Shown here: piece by piece, positions 33,723 to 47,123 of the stretch | Position numbering within the stretch: position 1 is the first letter of the stretch | Layout of the letters: each line of letters begins with the position of its first letter | DNA from: Botrytis cinerea B05.10 | Lineage: Eukaryota > Ascomycota > Leotiomycetes > Helotiales > Sclerotiniaceae | NCBI RefSeq assembly: GCF_000143535.2 | Contig: NC_037324.1 | Coordinates: 1,963,722-2,027,721 of the forward strand | DNA length: 64,000 nt | Reading direction: 5' to 3' | Program-made: the position numbers and the translations under genes | The notes under the pieces: model-generated | The model's input: only the letters and a program-made list of their open reading frames with translations | The model's database searches: none | Told to the model about the DNA's origin: nothing

Positions 33723-36700
33723 TATTACTGGAACTGCCTCTAGAATTATATGAAAGTGTTTAAAGATCTTTTGAAATAATTTAGATTAGATTTCAAATAG
33801 GAATTTGATAAGGTTATAATTAATTACAATTCTTATAATTATAATAATAAAATTAATAATTATTATTTTGAATACAAAATTTTATATTATAATAAAATCT
33901 ATTTCTTTATATAAATCTTTATTTTATTTGAATAATTGAAATAATCGATTGTTTTTGAAATGTTATTATTCCTAAGCTATCTATTATAGAATATTAATTC
34001 TATAATTCTTAATATTCTAATTTATTTTTTTATTTTAAAATTAATTCTTTAGAATCTTATTAATATAACTTTATAAAAAGTTTACAAAATTATATTCAAT
34101 ATTTTTTAAAACCTATTATTCTAGAAATTATATTTTAAAATTCTAAAATATTCTATAACTAATATTATATATATATCTAAGGTTTTTTTTAAATGTTTAA
34201 TATTCCTTGATATATTATAATTAAATTATTAAGGTTTATAATATTATTATAATCTATATATTAATAATTCTATAATTTATTATTAATCTATTATAATATT
34301 ATCCCTTTCTTAATTTAATATTTATTCTAAATATTTATATTAATATATTTTCTTTTTTATATATCTAATAATTGTGGTATTTCTTTTTTTCTTTATTATA
34401 CCTTTTTTAAATATTAATAAAAAAAAAGAATAAATTTGTTTTATTTGTTTTATTATATAAAAAGATTTCGAAATACTTTTATATTTATTATACAAATATA
34501 TTGATTACAAATATATTGTTTTTCTTTTTGATTTTTTATAATATAATAAATATATTTGTAATAATAAAAAATACAATATTTAAAATCCATTTGAAAGTAA
34601 TTGGAAAAGTTTATTCCAATAAAAGGAAAGATTAAATCAAAAAAAAGAAAAGGTTATAATTAAAATTTTATAATTATAAAAACAAAAACGTTTTTTATTG
34701 AAATATAAATCTGAAATGCTTTATTGTAATTTACAAACTTTTAATAAACTAATAGAAATAAAGGAAAAGGAGAAATTAAAAAAGGAAAAGATTGAAAAAG
34801 AATATATTGAAAAAGAAATAATAAACATTATTGTTATATCTATTTCTATTAATTCTTTTTCCTTCGATTTCTTTGATCTTTTTTTGTTTGAATTATTTGA
34901 AACAGATTTTAAGATTTTATTAATAAATATAAATACTTCAAATAGAATATCTATAACTTTTTAAAATAATTGAAATCCTTTTTGAATTTTTATATATTTT
35001 TTGAATATAAATAATCTAATTATTTAATCAAATATTTAATCTTATTTCTAATATATTTATAATCTAATATTGTTTCAATATTATATATAATATTTGAATT
35101 GATTGATTCAATTTTTATAAATAATATATTTGATATTTCTAATAATATTAATTTGAATAAGGATATATAAAATATTGAATGAATATTTATTATATTTAAT
35201 AATTTCAATCAATAATTAATTGTTTTTATTATTTTATTAATTTTGAATAATTCTAATTTTTTATAATCGAGTTTATTATTTGATTTTTTGATTTTGATAT
35301 TTTATTATAATAAATAAACTTTATTCCTTTTTTTAAATATAAATTCTATATTACATTTTGTATTATAATATATTATTATTTTGGAAAATATAAATCTTAA
35401 ATCAAAAGCCAATTACTTTTAAAGATCTTTTAATTATTCGATTTATATTATTATTGATTTAATATTAACTTTTTATAATATTAGGATTTTATATATTTAT
35501 AAATTAAATCCAAAATTAACTTATATTAAAATGATTTTTGTAATTTCCGTTTTTAATATATTATATATAAACTATATTATAAATAATAATTCTATTCAAT
35601 TGTTTTATCAATAATTTATATAATATTTAAGATATACTTTTATTATCTAATTAATTCTTTTTATTTAACCATCTATTTATAAATAAAAAGATATCAATAA
35701 CTTTTTTTTGATATTTATAAATATTAATAAAATAATCTAGAATTTCAAAATAAAAAACTTATTTCAATTCAAGATTATTTCATTTAATATTTTATATATA
35801 TTTATTATAATCCTTAAAAATATATATACTAATTATTCAATATTCTATATTTCTTTAAATAATATTATATATATAAATTTCATTAGTTTATTTATTATAT
35901 TGAATATTACATTATATTCAATTTCTATAATAAAATCCTTTAAAAATGGTAGTTTGATTAAAAAATTCTATATAATAGATTTCTATAATTGAAAAAATAT
36001 ATCTAAAATTTAAAACTAATTATACAAAATATATCATAATAATTTGTTTTATATATAAATATTACAATTTCTAATAACTTTTTCAATTATCATTTTTATT
36101 TATAAAAAATAATTGATTTTCTATATTTTTATAAATATCCTTATAATTCCTTAATATTCATATATCAGCAATCTATATTATTCTATTACAAATTCCTTAA
36201 TTATTTGATTTAGAATATATACTTTTTTATAAAAATATATAATATTATTTTCTATAATAAATCCTAATTCTATTATTTTATATATATATATAATAATAAT
36301 ATTCTTATTGTAATATAATTGAATCTGTTTCCTAAGATGATTGTTTTTCAATAAATATATTATTATAAGTTGTAATATATTATAAATTAATAATTCACCA
36401 TCCTTTTTAAATATAATATATAATTTATATATTTTGTTTTCTTGATATTCTAGTTTTCAATTAAAAATATCAATTCTAATATTTTCTAATCTTTTAATAT
36501 ATGAAATTCTAAAATTATAATTAACTATAATCTCCGATTATCTGATTTGTTATTTATTTAATTATTTTATTGTAGTAAAATAAACCAAATTCTTATAATC
36601 TATATATATTTATATTATATATTTCGATTCTTCCAAATATATTCACCATTCTTTAAATATATCAATTATTATTAGTAATTCTTTGTTATATATTTTGTAA

Positions 36701-39700
36701 TTTAATTCAATTAATAATAGTTTTCGAAAATAAAATACAATTAATTAGTATTTTCTATTCTAATCTAGTTAGTTCAAAATTACTCTTATAACGAAATCCA
36801 AAAAGTCTATTTCTATTATGATTTTTTTCTCTAAATTAAAAGTCAATAATATTAGTTCTTCTATTATTATTTATTTAAGCATATCGAATGATTCCTATAT
36901 TTTAGTAATCTATTCAAAAAATTTTTGATTTTTTTTGATTAATATGGTTAAGGATATAGTAATCCTTGAATAATCCTTAATAAATCTTTTATAAAAATTG
37001 ATGAATTTTAAAAAGGATTATACTTTTTTGATTATAATCGACTGCTTTTATTCAAGTATTGTTTTAATTTTATTTTTGTTTATTTTAAACTTTTAATTTA
37101 ATATAGTAAATTTTAAGAATTCTATTTCTGTAATATGGAATTTGTATTTGTTTGATTTGTATAGTAAGTCTACCTTAAATAAACTTTCAAGAATATTATT
37201 AATATCCTTAATATATTAAACCTTATTGTTTGAATATATTAGGATATTGTTCAAATAGTATATATAATAAATATCCAAATATTATAATAATATATTATTT
37301 ATAAGTTTTATAAAAGTAGCTAATATATTAATTAATTTGAATGGTATAATTTGGTATTTGTATAATCTATATTTTGTTTTAAAAACAATCTTTTATTCTT
37401 CACCTTTCTTCATTTTAATCAAATAATAATTATTATATAAATTCATTTTAATAAATATTATAATTCTATCTAACCAATTTTTTAATTCTATAACTAATAA
37501 AAATAAATATTAATCCTTTTTAATAAGTATATTAAGCTTTTTATAATCTACAATTAATCTATTGGATCCATTTTTTTTGGATATCTATATAATTGAACTA
37601 ATCACTTGAAACACGAATTCCCTAATCCATTCCTTAGCTAAATTATCATCAATATACTTTTTGAATCTTTTTAATTTATTGGCTGATATTGAATAAATTG
37701 GAATATACATAAGCATTTTGCCTTTCTTCAATATTATTTTATAATCTTATAATTTGTATTCCAATAAAACCTTATAGATTCCTAATTCTTTAAAAATATA
37801 TTTATATTTTTTATACTATTCTAATATTATAGACCTTTCTTTTACTTCGATTATAATTTTATACCATATTATTAACTTTTATATTTATAAAGGAGATATA
37901 TTGATCTTCATTTTTGATAAAGAATTCTAAATTGAATATTCTATATCATTAATATTATTTATATTCAATTCTCCTTAATATATATTACATCTCACAAATA
38001 CCTCTAATATATTCCTATAATCATTTTTGTATTAATCAAATATTACAATTCCTTATATTCAATTTATTTTTAAATTATATATCTTTAATTATAATATTTC
38101 TAAAATAATCTATTATTAACCTAATAATATAATATTAAATTATATAATCTTTATATATTAAATTATATTTATTTATATTGGGATTATTTTCTACAAAATC
38201 TTTCCATCAAATTCTATTAATTATTTATTAATTAATTACAATCAATAAAAATATTATTTTATTTGAAATAATATTTCTAAATATTTTATAGCTTTTAATA
38301 TAATAAAATTTCCTATAATCTCTGAATCTATTATAATTAATTATATATATTTATTTATTTGAATTTTATAATATATTTATTCTATTTATTTTATAATATT
38401 TAATTACTAGATAATTTTACAAATTTTTTATAAAATTATATTTGAAATTAAATCTTTGTATATTATATTATTCTAATAATTCTTTATCTTTCTTTTTTTG
38501 AAGAATTATTCGATTGCTTTTTTATTTGATTAATAAATTCTATAAAATTCATTATAATAAACTTATTTAATTTATTATAATATAATCTGCTTTTATTTTA
38601 TCCTGGTGATTTTTTTCTATTACAAAGGATATTAGGATTTTGTAATACTCTTATTCCTATAAATCTATTATATTTATATCCTTTTAATTTTATAATAATT
38701 TCTTTAATAATTATTGAAATTCTTTAATAATGAAAATCTCAATATTTTCGAATTTAATTGAGTTTTTTAGAATTGCAAAAATAATATTAAATTAACCTTT
38801 ATTGAATTTAAATTTGAAATTGTTCTTTTTTCCTTTTGTTTTCTTATTTCGATAATCTATTATTCAATACCCTGCTTTTCTATATTCAAAATATAAATTG
38901 TTTTTTTGTTTTTGTTTCTTTTTTAAATCATTGTTTTTATTTATATAATATATAATATTTAATTCTATAAAATCTTTATATCTTTATAAATTATAATATA
39001 ATTTATTTTTATTTTTGTAATAACACTCTTATTTTTGATTTCCTTAAGATTTATATAATCTCTAGTTTTATTAATATTTATAAAAACGATTATTTGATTC
39101 AATAAAATCCTAAATTAGATTATTCAGATTTATATTTTTAATAAATCTTTTTAATTTCAATCTAACTTCTAATTTGAATTTCTTACAATAATAATTTATA
39201 ATAGTAATTTTGTATTACGGGAGCTGCTTCTAGAATCACGTGGAAATATCTAGAGATCTTTCGAAGTGATTTAAACTAGATTTCAAATAGGAATTCGATA
39301 AGGTTATAACTGATTGTAATTTTTGTAATTATAATAATAAAACTAATAATTATTATTTTGAATATGAAGTTTTATATTATAATAAAATCTATTTCCTTAT
39401 ATAGATTTTCATCTCACTTAGATAATTAGAATAGCTGATTGCTTTTGAAATATTATTGTTTTTAAACTATCTATTATAAAATATTAATTCTATAACTTTT
39501 AATATTCTAACTTATTATTTTATTTTAAAACTAATTCTCTAAGATTTTATTAATATAATTTTACAAAAAGTTTGTAAAGTTATATTCGATGTTTTTTAAA
39601 ACCTATTATTTTAGAAATTGTATTTTAAGATTTTAAAATATTCTATAATTAATATTATATATATACCTAAGGCTTTTTTTGGATATTTAATATTTTCTAA

Positions 39701-39788
39701 TATATTATAACTAAATTATTGAGATTTATAATATTATTATAACTTATATATTAATAATTTTATAACCTATTATTAATCTATTATAATA
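33723..39788 (-). mobile_element. RIP-degraded Ty3/Gypsy-like element, array unit 1
   Basis: LTRs at 33723-34298 and 39213-39788 (576 bp each) enclose 4914 bp. The coding strand is minus. Readable remains, in element order, are: a zinc-knuckle region near 38870-38925 with Cys-to-Tyr and His-to-Tyr changes; a reverse transcriptase region near 37050-37280; and an integrase C-terminal block at 35020-35208 related to the MKxHxxFHVSLLK type. No long frame survives. Compared with unit 2, the ~541-bp leader next to the right-hand LTR is missing. Confidence 0.8.
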
Positions 39789-42700
39789 CTATCCCCTTCT
39801 TAACCTAATACTTATTCTAAATATTTATATTAATATATTTTCCCTTTTATATATTTAATAATTATAATATTTCTTCTTTTCTTTATTATATCTTCTTTGA
39901 ATATTAATAAAAAAAAAAAACAAATCTATCTTATTCATTTTATTAAATAAAAAGATTTCGAAATATTTTTATATTCATTATATAAATATATTGATTATAA
40001 ATATATTATTTCGCCCTTTAATTCTTTATAATATAATAAATATATTTATAACAATAAAAAATGTAATATCTAAGATTTATTTAAAAATAATTAAAAAAGT
40101 TTATTTTGATAAAAAGAAAGATTAAATTAAAAAAAAAAAGAGATTATAATTAAAATCCTATAATTACAAAAATAGAAATGTTTTTTATTGAAATATAAAT
40201 TTGAAATACTTTATTATGATTTATAAATTCTTAATAAATTAATAGAAGTAAAAAAAAAGAAGAGATTAAAAAAGGAAAAGATTGAAAAGAAATGTATTGA
40301 AAAAGAAATAGTAAATGTTAATATTATGTTTATTCTTATTGATTCTTTTTTTTTTGATTTTTTTAATCCTTTTTTGTTTGAATTGTTTGAAATAGATCTT
40401 GAGGTTTTATTAGTAGATATAAATATTTTAAATAGAATATCTATAGTTTTTTAGAGTAATTAAGATCTTCCTTGAATTTCTATATGTTTTTTGAATATAG
40501 ATAATTTAATTATTTGATTAAATATTTGATTTTGTTTTTAATATATTTGTAATTTAATATTGTTTTAATATTATATATAATATTTAAATTAATTGGTTCA
40601 ATTTTTGTAAATGATATATTTGATATTTCTAATAATATTAATTTGAGTAAGGATATATGAAATATTGAATAGATATTTATTATATCTGGTAATTTCAATC
40701 GATAATTAATTATTTCTATTATTTTATTAATCTTAAATAATTCTAATTTCTTATAATCGAGTTTATTATTTAATCTTTTAATTTCAATATTTTATTATAG
40801 CAAATAAACTTTATTCCCTTTTTTAAATATAGATTCTATATTATATTTTATATTATAATATATTATTATTCTAAAAAATATAAATTTTAGATTAAAAGTT
40901 AGTTGCTTTTGAAGATCTTTCAATTATTCGATTTGTACTATTGCTAATTCGATATTAACTTTTTATAATATTGAGATTTTATATACTTATAGATTAAATT
41001 CAAAATTAATTTATATTGGGGTGATTTTTATGATTTCTGTTTCTAATATATTATATACGAATTATATTATAAATAATAGTTCTATTTAATTATTTTGTTA
41101 ATAATTTATATAGCATTTAAGATATACTTTTATTATTTGATTAATCCTTTTTATTTGATTATTTATTTGTAGGTAAAAAGATATCAATAGCTTTTTTTTG
41201 ATATTTATAAGTATTAATAAGGTAGTTTAGAATTTCGAAATAAAGAGTTTATTTTGATTTGAGATTATTTTATCTAATACTTTATATATATTTATTATAA
41301 CTTTTAGAAATATATATATTAGTTATTCAATATTCTATATTTCCTTAAATAATATTATATATATAAATTTCGTTAGTCTATTTATTATATTAAATATTAT
41401 ATTATATTTAATTCTTATAATAAGATTTTTTGAAAATAATAATTTGATTATAAAGTTCTATATAATAAACTTCTATAATTGAAAAAGCATATTTGAGATC
41501 TAGAGCTAACCATATAAAACATATTGTAATAATTTGTTTTATATATAAGTATTACAATTTTCAATAATTTCTTTAATTATTATTTTCATTTATAGAAAGT
41601 AATTGATTTCCTATATTTTTATAAATGTTCTTACAATTTCTTAATATCTATATATTAGCAATTTATATTATTTTATTATAAATTCCTTAATCATTTGATT
41701 CAAAATATATACTTTTCTATAAAAGTATATAGTATTATTTTCTATAATGAATCCTGATTTTATTATCTTATATATATATATAATAGTAATATTCTTATTG
41801 TAATATAATTGAATCTATTTTTTGAAATAATTATCTTCCAATAAATATATTATTATAAGCTGTGGTGTATTATAGATTAGTAATTCGCTATCTTTTTTGA
41901 ATATAATATATAACTTGTATATTTTGTTTTTTTGATATTCTAATTTTCAGCTAAAAATATTAATTCTAATGTTTTTTAATTCTTTGATATATAAAATTCT
42001 GAAATTATAATTAATTATAATTTCTAATTATTTAATCTATCATCTATTTAATTGTTTCATTATAATGAAATAAATTAAATTCTTATAATCTATATATACC
42101 TATATTATATATTTCAATTCTTTTAAATATACTTGCTATTCTTTAAATGTATCGATTATTATTAATAATTCTTTATTATATATTTTGTAATTTAATTTAG
42201 TTAATAATAGTTTTCAAAAATAAAATGCAATTGATTGATATTTTCCATTCTGATCTGATTAATTTAGAATTACTTTTATAACGAAATCCGAGGAGTTCAT
42301 TTCCATTATGATTTCTTTTTTTAAATCAAAAATTAACAATATTGATTCTTCTACCATTATTTACTTAAATATATCGAATAACTTTTATATTTTAATAATC
42401 TATTCAAAATTTTCTTAATCTTTTTTAATTAATATAATTAAGAATATAATAATCTCTAAATAATCTTTAATAAATCTTTTATAGAAATTAACAAATTTTA
42501 AAAAGGATTGTATTTTTTTAATTATAATTGACTGTTTTTATTCGAATATTGTTTTAATCTTATTTTTATTTATTTTAAGTTTTTGGTTTGATATAATAAA
42601 TTTCAAGAATTCTATTTTTATAATATAGAATTCGTATTTGTTTAATTTATATAGTAAATCTGTTTTGAATAGGTTTTTAAGAATATTATTAATATTCTTA

Positions 42701-45700
42701 ATGTATTGAATCTTGTTATTTGAATATATTAGAATATTATTTAAATAATATATATAATAAGTATTCAAATATTATAACAATATATTATTTATAAACCTTA
42801 TAAAAGTAGTTGGTGTATTGATTAATTTGAATGATATAATTTGATATTTATATAACCTATATTTTGTTTTAAAAGTAATCTTTTATTTTTTATCTTTTTT
42901 TATTTTAATTAAATAATAATTATTATATAGATTCATTTTAATAAATATTATAATTCTATCTAACCAATTTTTTAATTCTATAACTAATAAAAATAAATAT
43001 TAATCCTTTTTAATAAGTATATTAAGCTTTTTATAATCTACAATTAATCTATTGGATCCATTTTTTTTGGATATCTATATAATTGAACTAACCATTTAGA
43101 ATGCGGATTCCCTAATCTATTTCTTAATTAAATTGTTATTAATATATTTTCTAAGCTTTTTTAATTTATTGATTGATATTAAATAAATTAAAATATATAT
43201 AAATATTTTGCCTTCCTTTAATATTATCTTATAATTCTATGGTTTATATTTCGGTAAAGCCTTATAAATCCCTGGTTTTTTGAAAATATATTTATAATTC
43301 TTGTATTATTTTAATATTATAGGCTTTTCTTTTACTTCGATTATAATTTTGTACCGTATCGTTAGCTTTTACATTTATAGAGGAGGTGTATTAGCCTTTG
43401 CTTTTAATAGAGGATCCTAGATTAGATATTCTACATTGCTAGTATCATTCGTATTTAACTCTTTTTGGTGTATATTATATCTTGCGAATATTTTTAGTAT
43501 ATTTCTGTGATTGCTTTTATATTAATCAAATGTTACAATTTCTTATATCCAATTTATTTTCGAATTATGTATCTTTAATTATAGTATTCCTAAAATGATT
43601 TATTATTAGCTCAATAATACAATATCAAATTGTATAACCTTTATATATTAGGTTATGTTTATTTATATTGAGATTATCTTTTGCGAAATCTTTTTATTAG
43701 ATTCTATTAACTATTTATTAACTAACTATAATCAATAGGGGTATTGTTTCATCTGAAATGGTATTTCCAAGTACTTTATAATTTCTGGTATAATAAAATT
43801 TTTTATAATCCCTGAATCTATTATAATTAATTATATATATCCATTTATTTAAATTTTATAATATATCTGTTTTGTTTGTTTTGTAGTATTTAATTACTAA
43901 ATAACTTTATGAATTTCTTATAAAATTATATTAAAAATTAAATCCTTGTATATTATATTATTTTGATAGTTTTTTGTTTTCCTTTTTTTGAGGAACTATT
44001 TGATTGCTTTTTTATTTAATCAATGAATTCCACAGAATTTATTATAATAGGCTATCCAGTTTATTATAATATAATCTGCTTCTACTTTGTCCTAATAACT
44101 TTTTTCTATTATAAAAAGTATTAGGATTCTATAATACTCTTATTTTTATAAATCTATTATATTTATATCCTTTTAATTTTATAATAATTCCTTTAGTAAT
44201 TATTAGAATTCTTCAATAATGAAAGTTTTAGTATTTTCGGATTTAATTAGATTTTCTAGGATTATAAAGGTAGTATTAAATTAACCTTTATTAAATTTAG
44301 ATTTGAAATTACCTCTTTTTCTTTTTATCTTTTTACTTCAGCAATTTGTTATTCGATATTCTAATTTTTTATATTCAAAGTATAAATTGTTTTCTCATCT
44401 TCATTTCTTTTTTAAATCATTATTCCCGTTTATATAATATATAGTATTTAGTTTTATAAAATCTCTATATCTTTATGAATTATAATGTAATCTATTTTCA
44501 TTTTTGTAATAACACTCTTACTTCTGATTTCTTTAAAATTTATATGATTTTTAACTTTGTTGATATTTATAAAAACAATTATTTAATTCGATAAAATTTT
44601 GAATTAGATTATTTAGATTTATACTTTCAATAAATCTTTTTAATTCTAATTTGATTTCTGATTTGAATCCTTTGTGGTAATAATTTATAATAGTGATTTC
44701 ATTCTATTTAATTATTCTAATATATCTTTGAAATTCTATAATATATTTTAATATTAATTTTGTCTATTTGAAATTAAAGATTTTATTTTCTACTACCTTT
44801 AATTTATTGAAATTTCCAAAGATTTTATAAATCTCTATCTTAAATCCTTTAAAACTATTGAAGATTATTTGGATAAATTATATACGATTTTTATTATTAT
44901 ATTCGAAATAATTGTATAAATATAATTGAATTTATTTAATTGTTTTATTTTGAAAGTATAATATAATTTATATATTTTTGAATTTTTTAATAATGAATTT
45001 GTTTTTATTAAATTGAAAATAGATTTCAAATTATAAAAGGAAAATATTAAGCTTTTATTGATTATTTTGATACTTATTTGATAAAATGATTTTAAATATT
45101 TCATTAATAATAATCTTCTTTAGAATATTGATTATTTCAATATTATTAATATTTCCAATAAATTGATTTGTAACAATATCTTTAAATACTATATTAGTAA
45201 TTAGTTATTGAATTGATATTTGAAATAGAAATGATATTCAAAATATTATAGAAGCTGTTTTTAAGGTTATATAGAAATATTTAAAGATTTCTCAAAATAA
45301 TTTAGATTAAATTTCAAATAGGAATTCAATAAAATTGTAATTGATTATAATTCTTATAATTATAATAATGAAACTAATAATTATTGTTTTGAATATAAAG
45401 CTTTATATTATAATAAAACCCATTTCCTTATATAAATCTTTATTTTATTTGAATAACTAAAATAATTGATTGTTTCTAAAATGTTATTATTTCTGAACTA
45501 TTTATTATAAAATATTAATCCTATAATTCTTAATATTCTAATTTATTATTTTATCCTAGAATTAACCTTTTGAAATCTTATTAATATAATTTCATAAAAA
45601 GTTTATAAAGTTATATTCGGTATTTTTTAGAATCTATTATCCTAGGAATTGTATTCTAAGATTTTAGAATATTCTATAATTAATATTATATATATGTTTG

Positions 45701-45819
45701 AAGCTTTCCTTAGGTGCTTAGTGTCCTTTGGTATATTGTAGTTGAATTATTGAGGTCTATAATATTATTATAGTCTATATGTTGGTAATTCTATAGCCTG
45801 TTATTAATCCGTCGTAACA
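39213..45819 (-). mobile_element. RIP-degraded Ty3/Gypsy-like element, array unit 2 (shares an LTR with unit 1)
   Basis: LTRs at 39213-39788 and 45244-45819 enclose 5455 bp, aligned to unit 1 at a constant offset of 5490. The reverse transcriptase remnant at 42538-42768 (minus) has the catalytic YLDD changed to YLNN. The integrase C-terminal block lies at 40510-40698 and the zinc knuckle near 44340-44400. The leader unit at 44698-45243 is kept. The LTR at 39213-39788 serves both units, so this is a tandem array rather than two insertions. Confidence 0.8.
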
Positions 45820-46942
45820 TTTTGTTTCATTTAATTATTTCAATATATTTTTGAAATTTTATAATATATTTCAATATTGATTTTATTTACTTTAGATTAA
45901 AGATCTTATCTTTTATTATTTTTAATTTATTAGAATTTTCAAAGATTTTATAAATTTCTATCTTAAATTCTTTAAAACTATTAAAGATTATTTAAATAAA
46001 TTGTATACAATTCTTATCATTATATTCAAAATAATTGTATAAATATAATTAAATCTATTTGATTGTTTTATTTCAAAGATATAATATAATTTATATACTT
46101 TTGGATTTTTTAATAATGAATTTATTCTTATTAAATCAGAAATAAATTTCAAATTATAAAAAGAAAATATTAAACTCTTATTAACTACCTTAATATTTAT
46201 TTAATAAAATAATCTTAAGAGTTTTATTAATAATAATCTTTTTTGGGATATCAGTTATTTCAATATTATTGATATTTTTGATAAACTAATCTATAACAAT
46301 AACTTTAAATATTATATTAGCAATTGATTATCGAATTAGTATTTGAAATAAAAATAATATTCAAAATATTACTGAAACTGTTTTTAAAATCGTATAGAAA
46401 TATTTAGAGATTTCTTAAAATAATTTAAATTAAATTTTAAATAGAAATTCGATAAGATTGTAATTGATTATAATTCTTATAATTATAATAATAAAACTAA
46501 TAATTATTATTTTGAATATAAAGTTTTATATTATAATGAAACCCATTCCCTTATATAAATCTTTATCTCATTTGAACAATTAGAATAGCTGGTCGCTTTT
46601 GGAGTACTATTATTTCTGAGTTGTTTATTACAAAATACTAATCCCATAACTTTTAGTATCCTAGTTTATTCTTTTATTCTAAAACTAACCCTTTAAAATC
46701 TTATTAATATAACTTCGTGAAAAGTTTACAAAGTTATATTCAATGTTTTCTAAAACCTATTATCCTAGGAATTATATTTTAAGATTCTAGGATATCCTAT
46801 GATTAATATTATATATATATCTGAGACTTTCTTTGGATATCTAATATCCCTTGGTATATTATAATTAAATCACTAAGGCCTATAATATTATTATAGCCTA
46901 TATATTAGTGATTCTACAGTCTATTACTAATCCATTATAATA
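45820..46942 (-). mobile_element. Gypsy array remnant: isolated leader unit plus LTR
   Basis: 45820-46366 (547 bp) repeats the leader of unit 2, and 46367-46942 is another 576-bp LTR. Nothing else of the interior is present, so LTR-leader-LTR is what remains of a third unit. Confidence 0.75.
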
Positions 46943-47123
46943 GATATATATAAAGGCTTTTCTTATGTAATCATTATCACCTTCTACTCTTTTATAATAA
47001 TCATTATTATCTTCTATTCTTTTATACTAATTATAATATATAATAAATATTAATGACTTCTATTTCTTTAATATATTATTATATAAGATTAGTTATATTA
47101 TATAATACTAAATAAAGCTAAAG

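Noticed and set aside
33723..46942. A CRISPR-like or satellite interpretation of the periodic 5.49-kb structure
   Set aside because: The periodicity is explained by retroelement units with LTRs and recognisable polymerase and integrase remnants.
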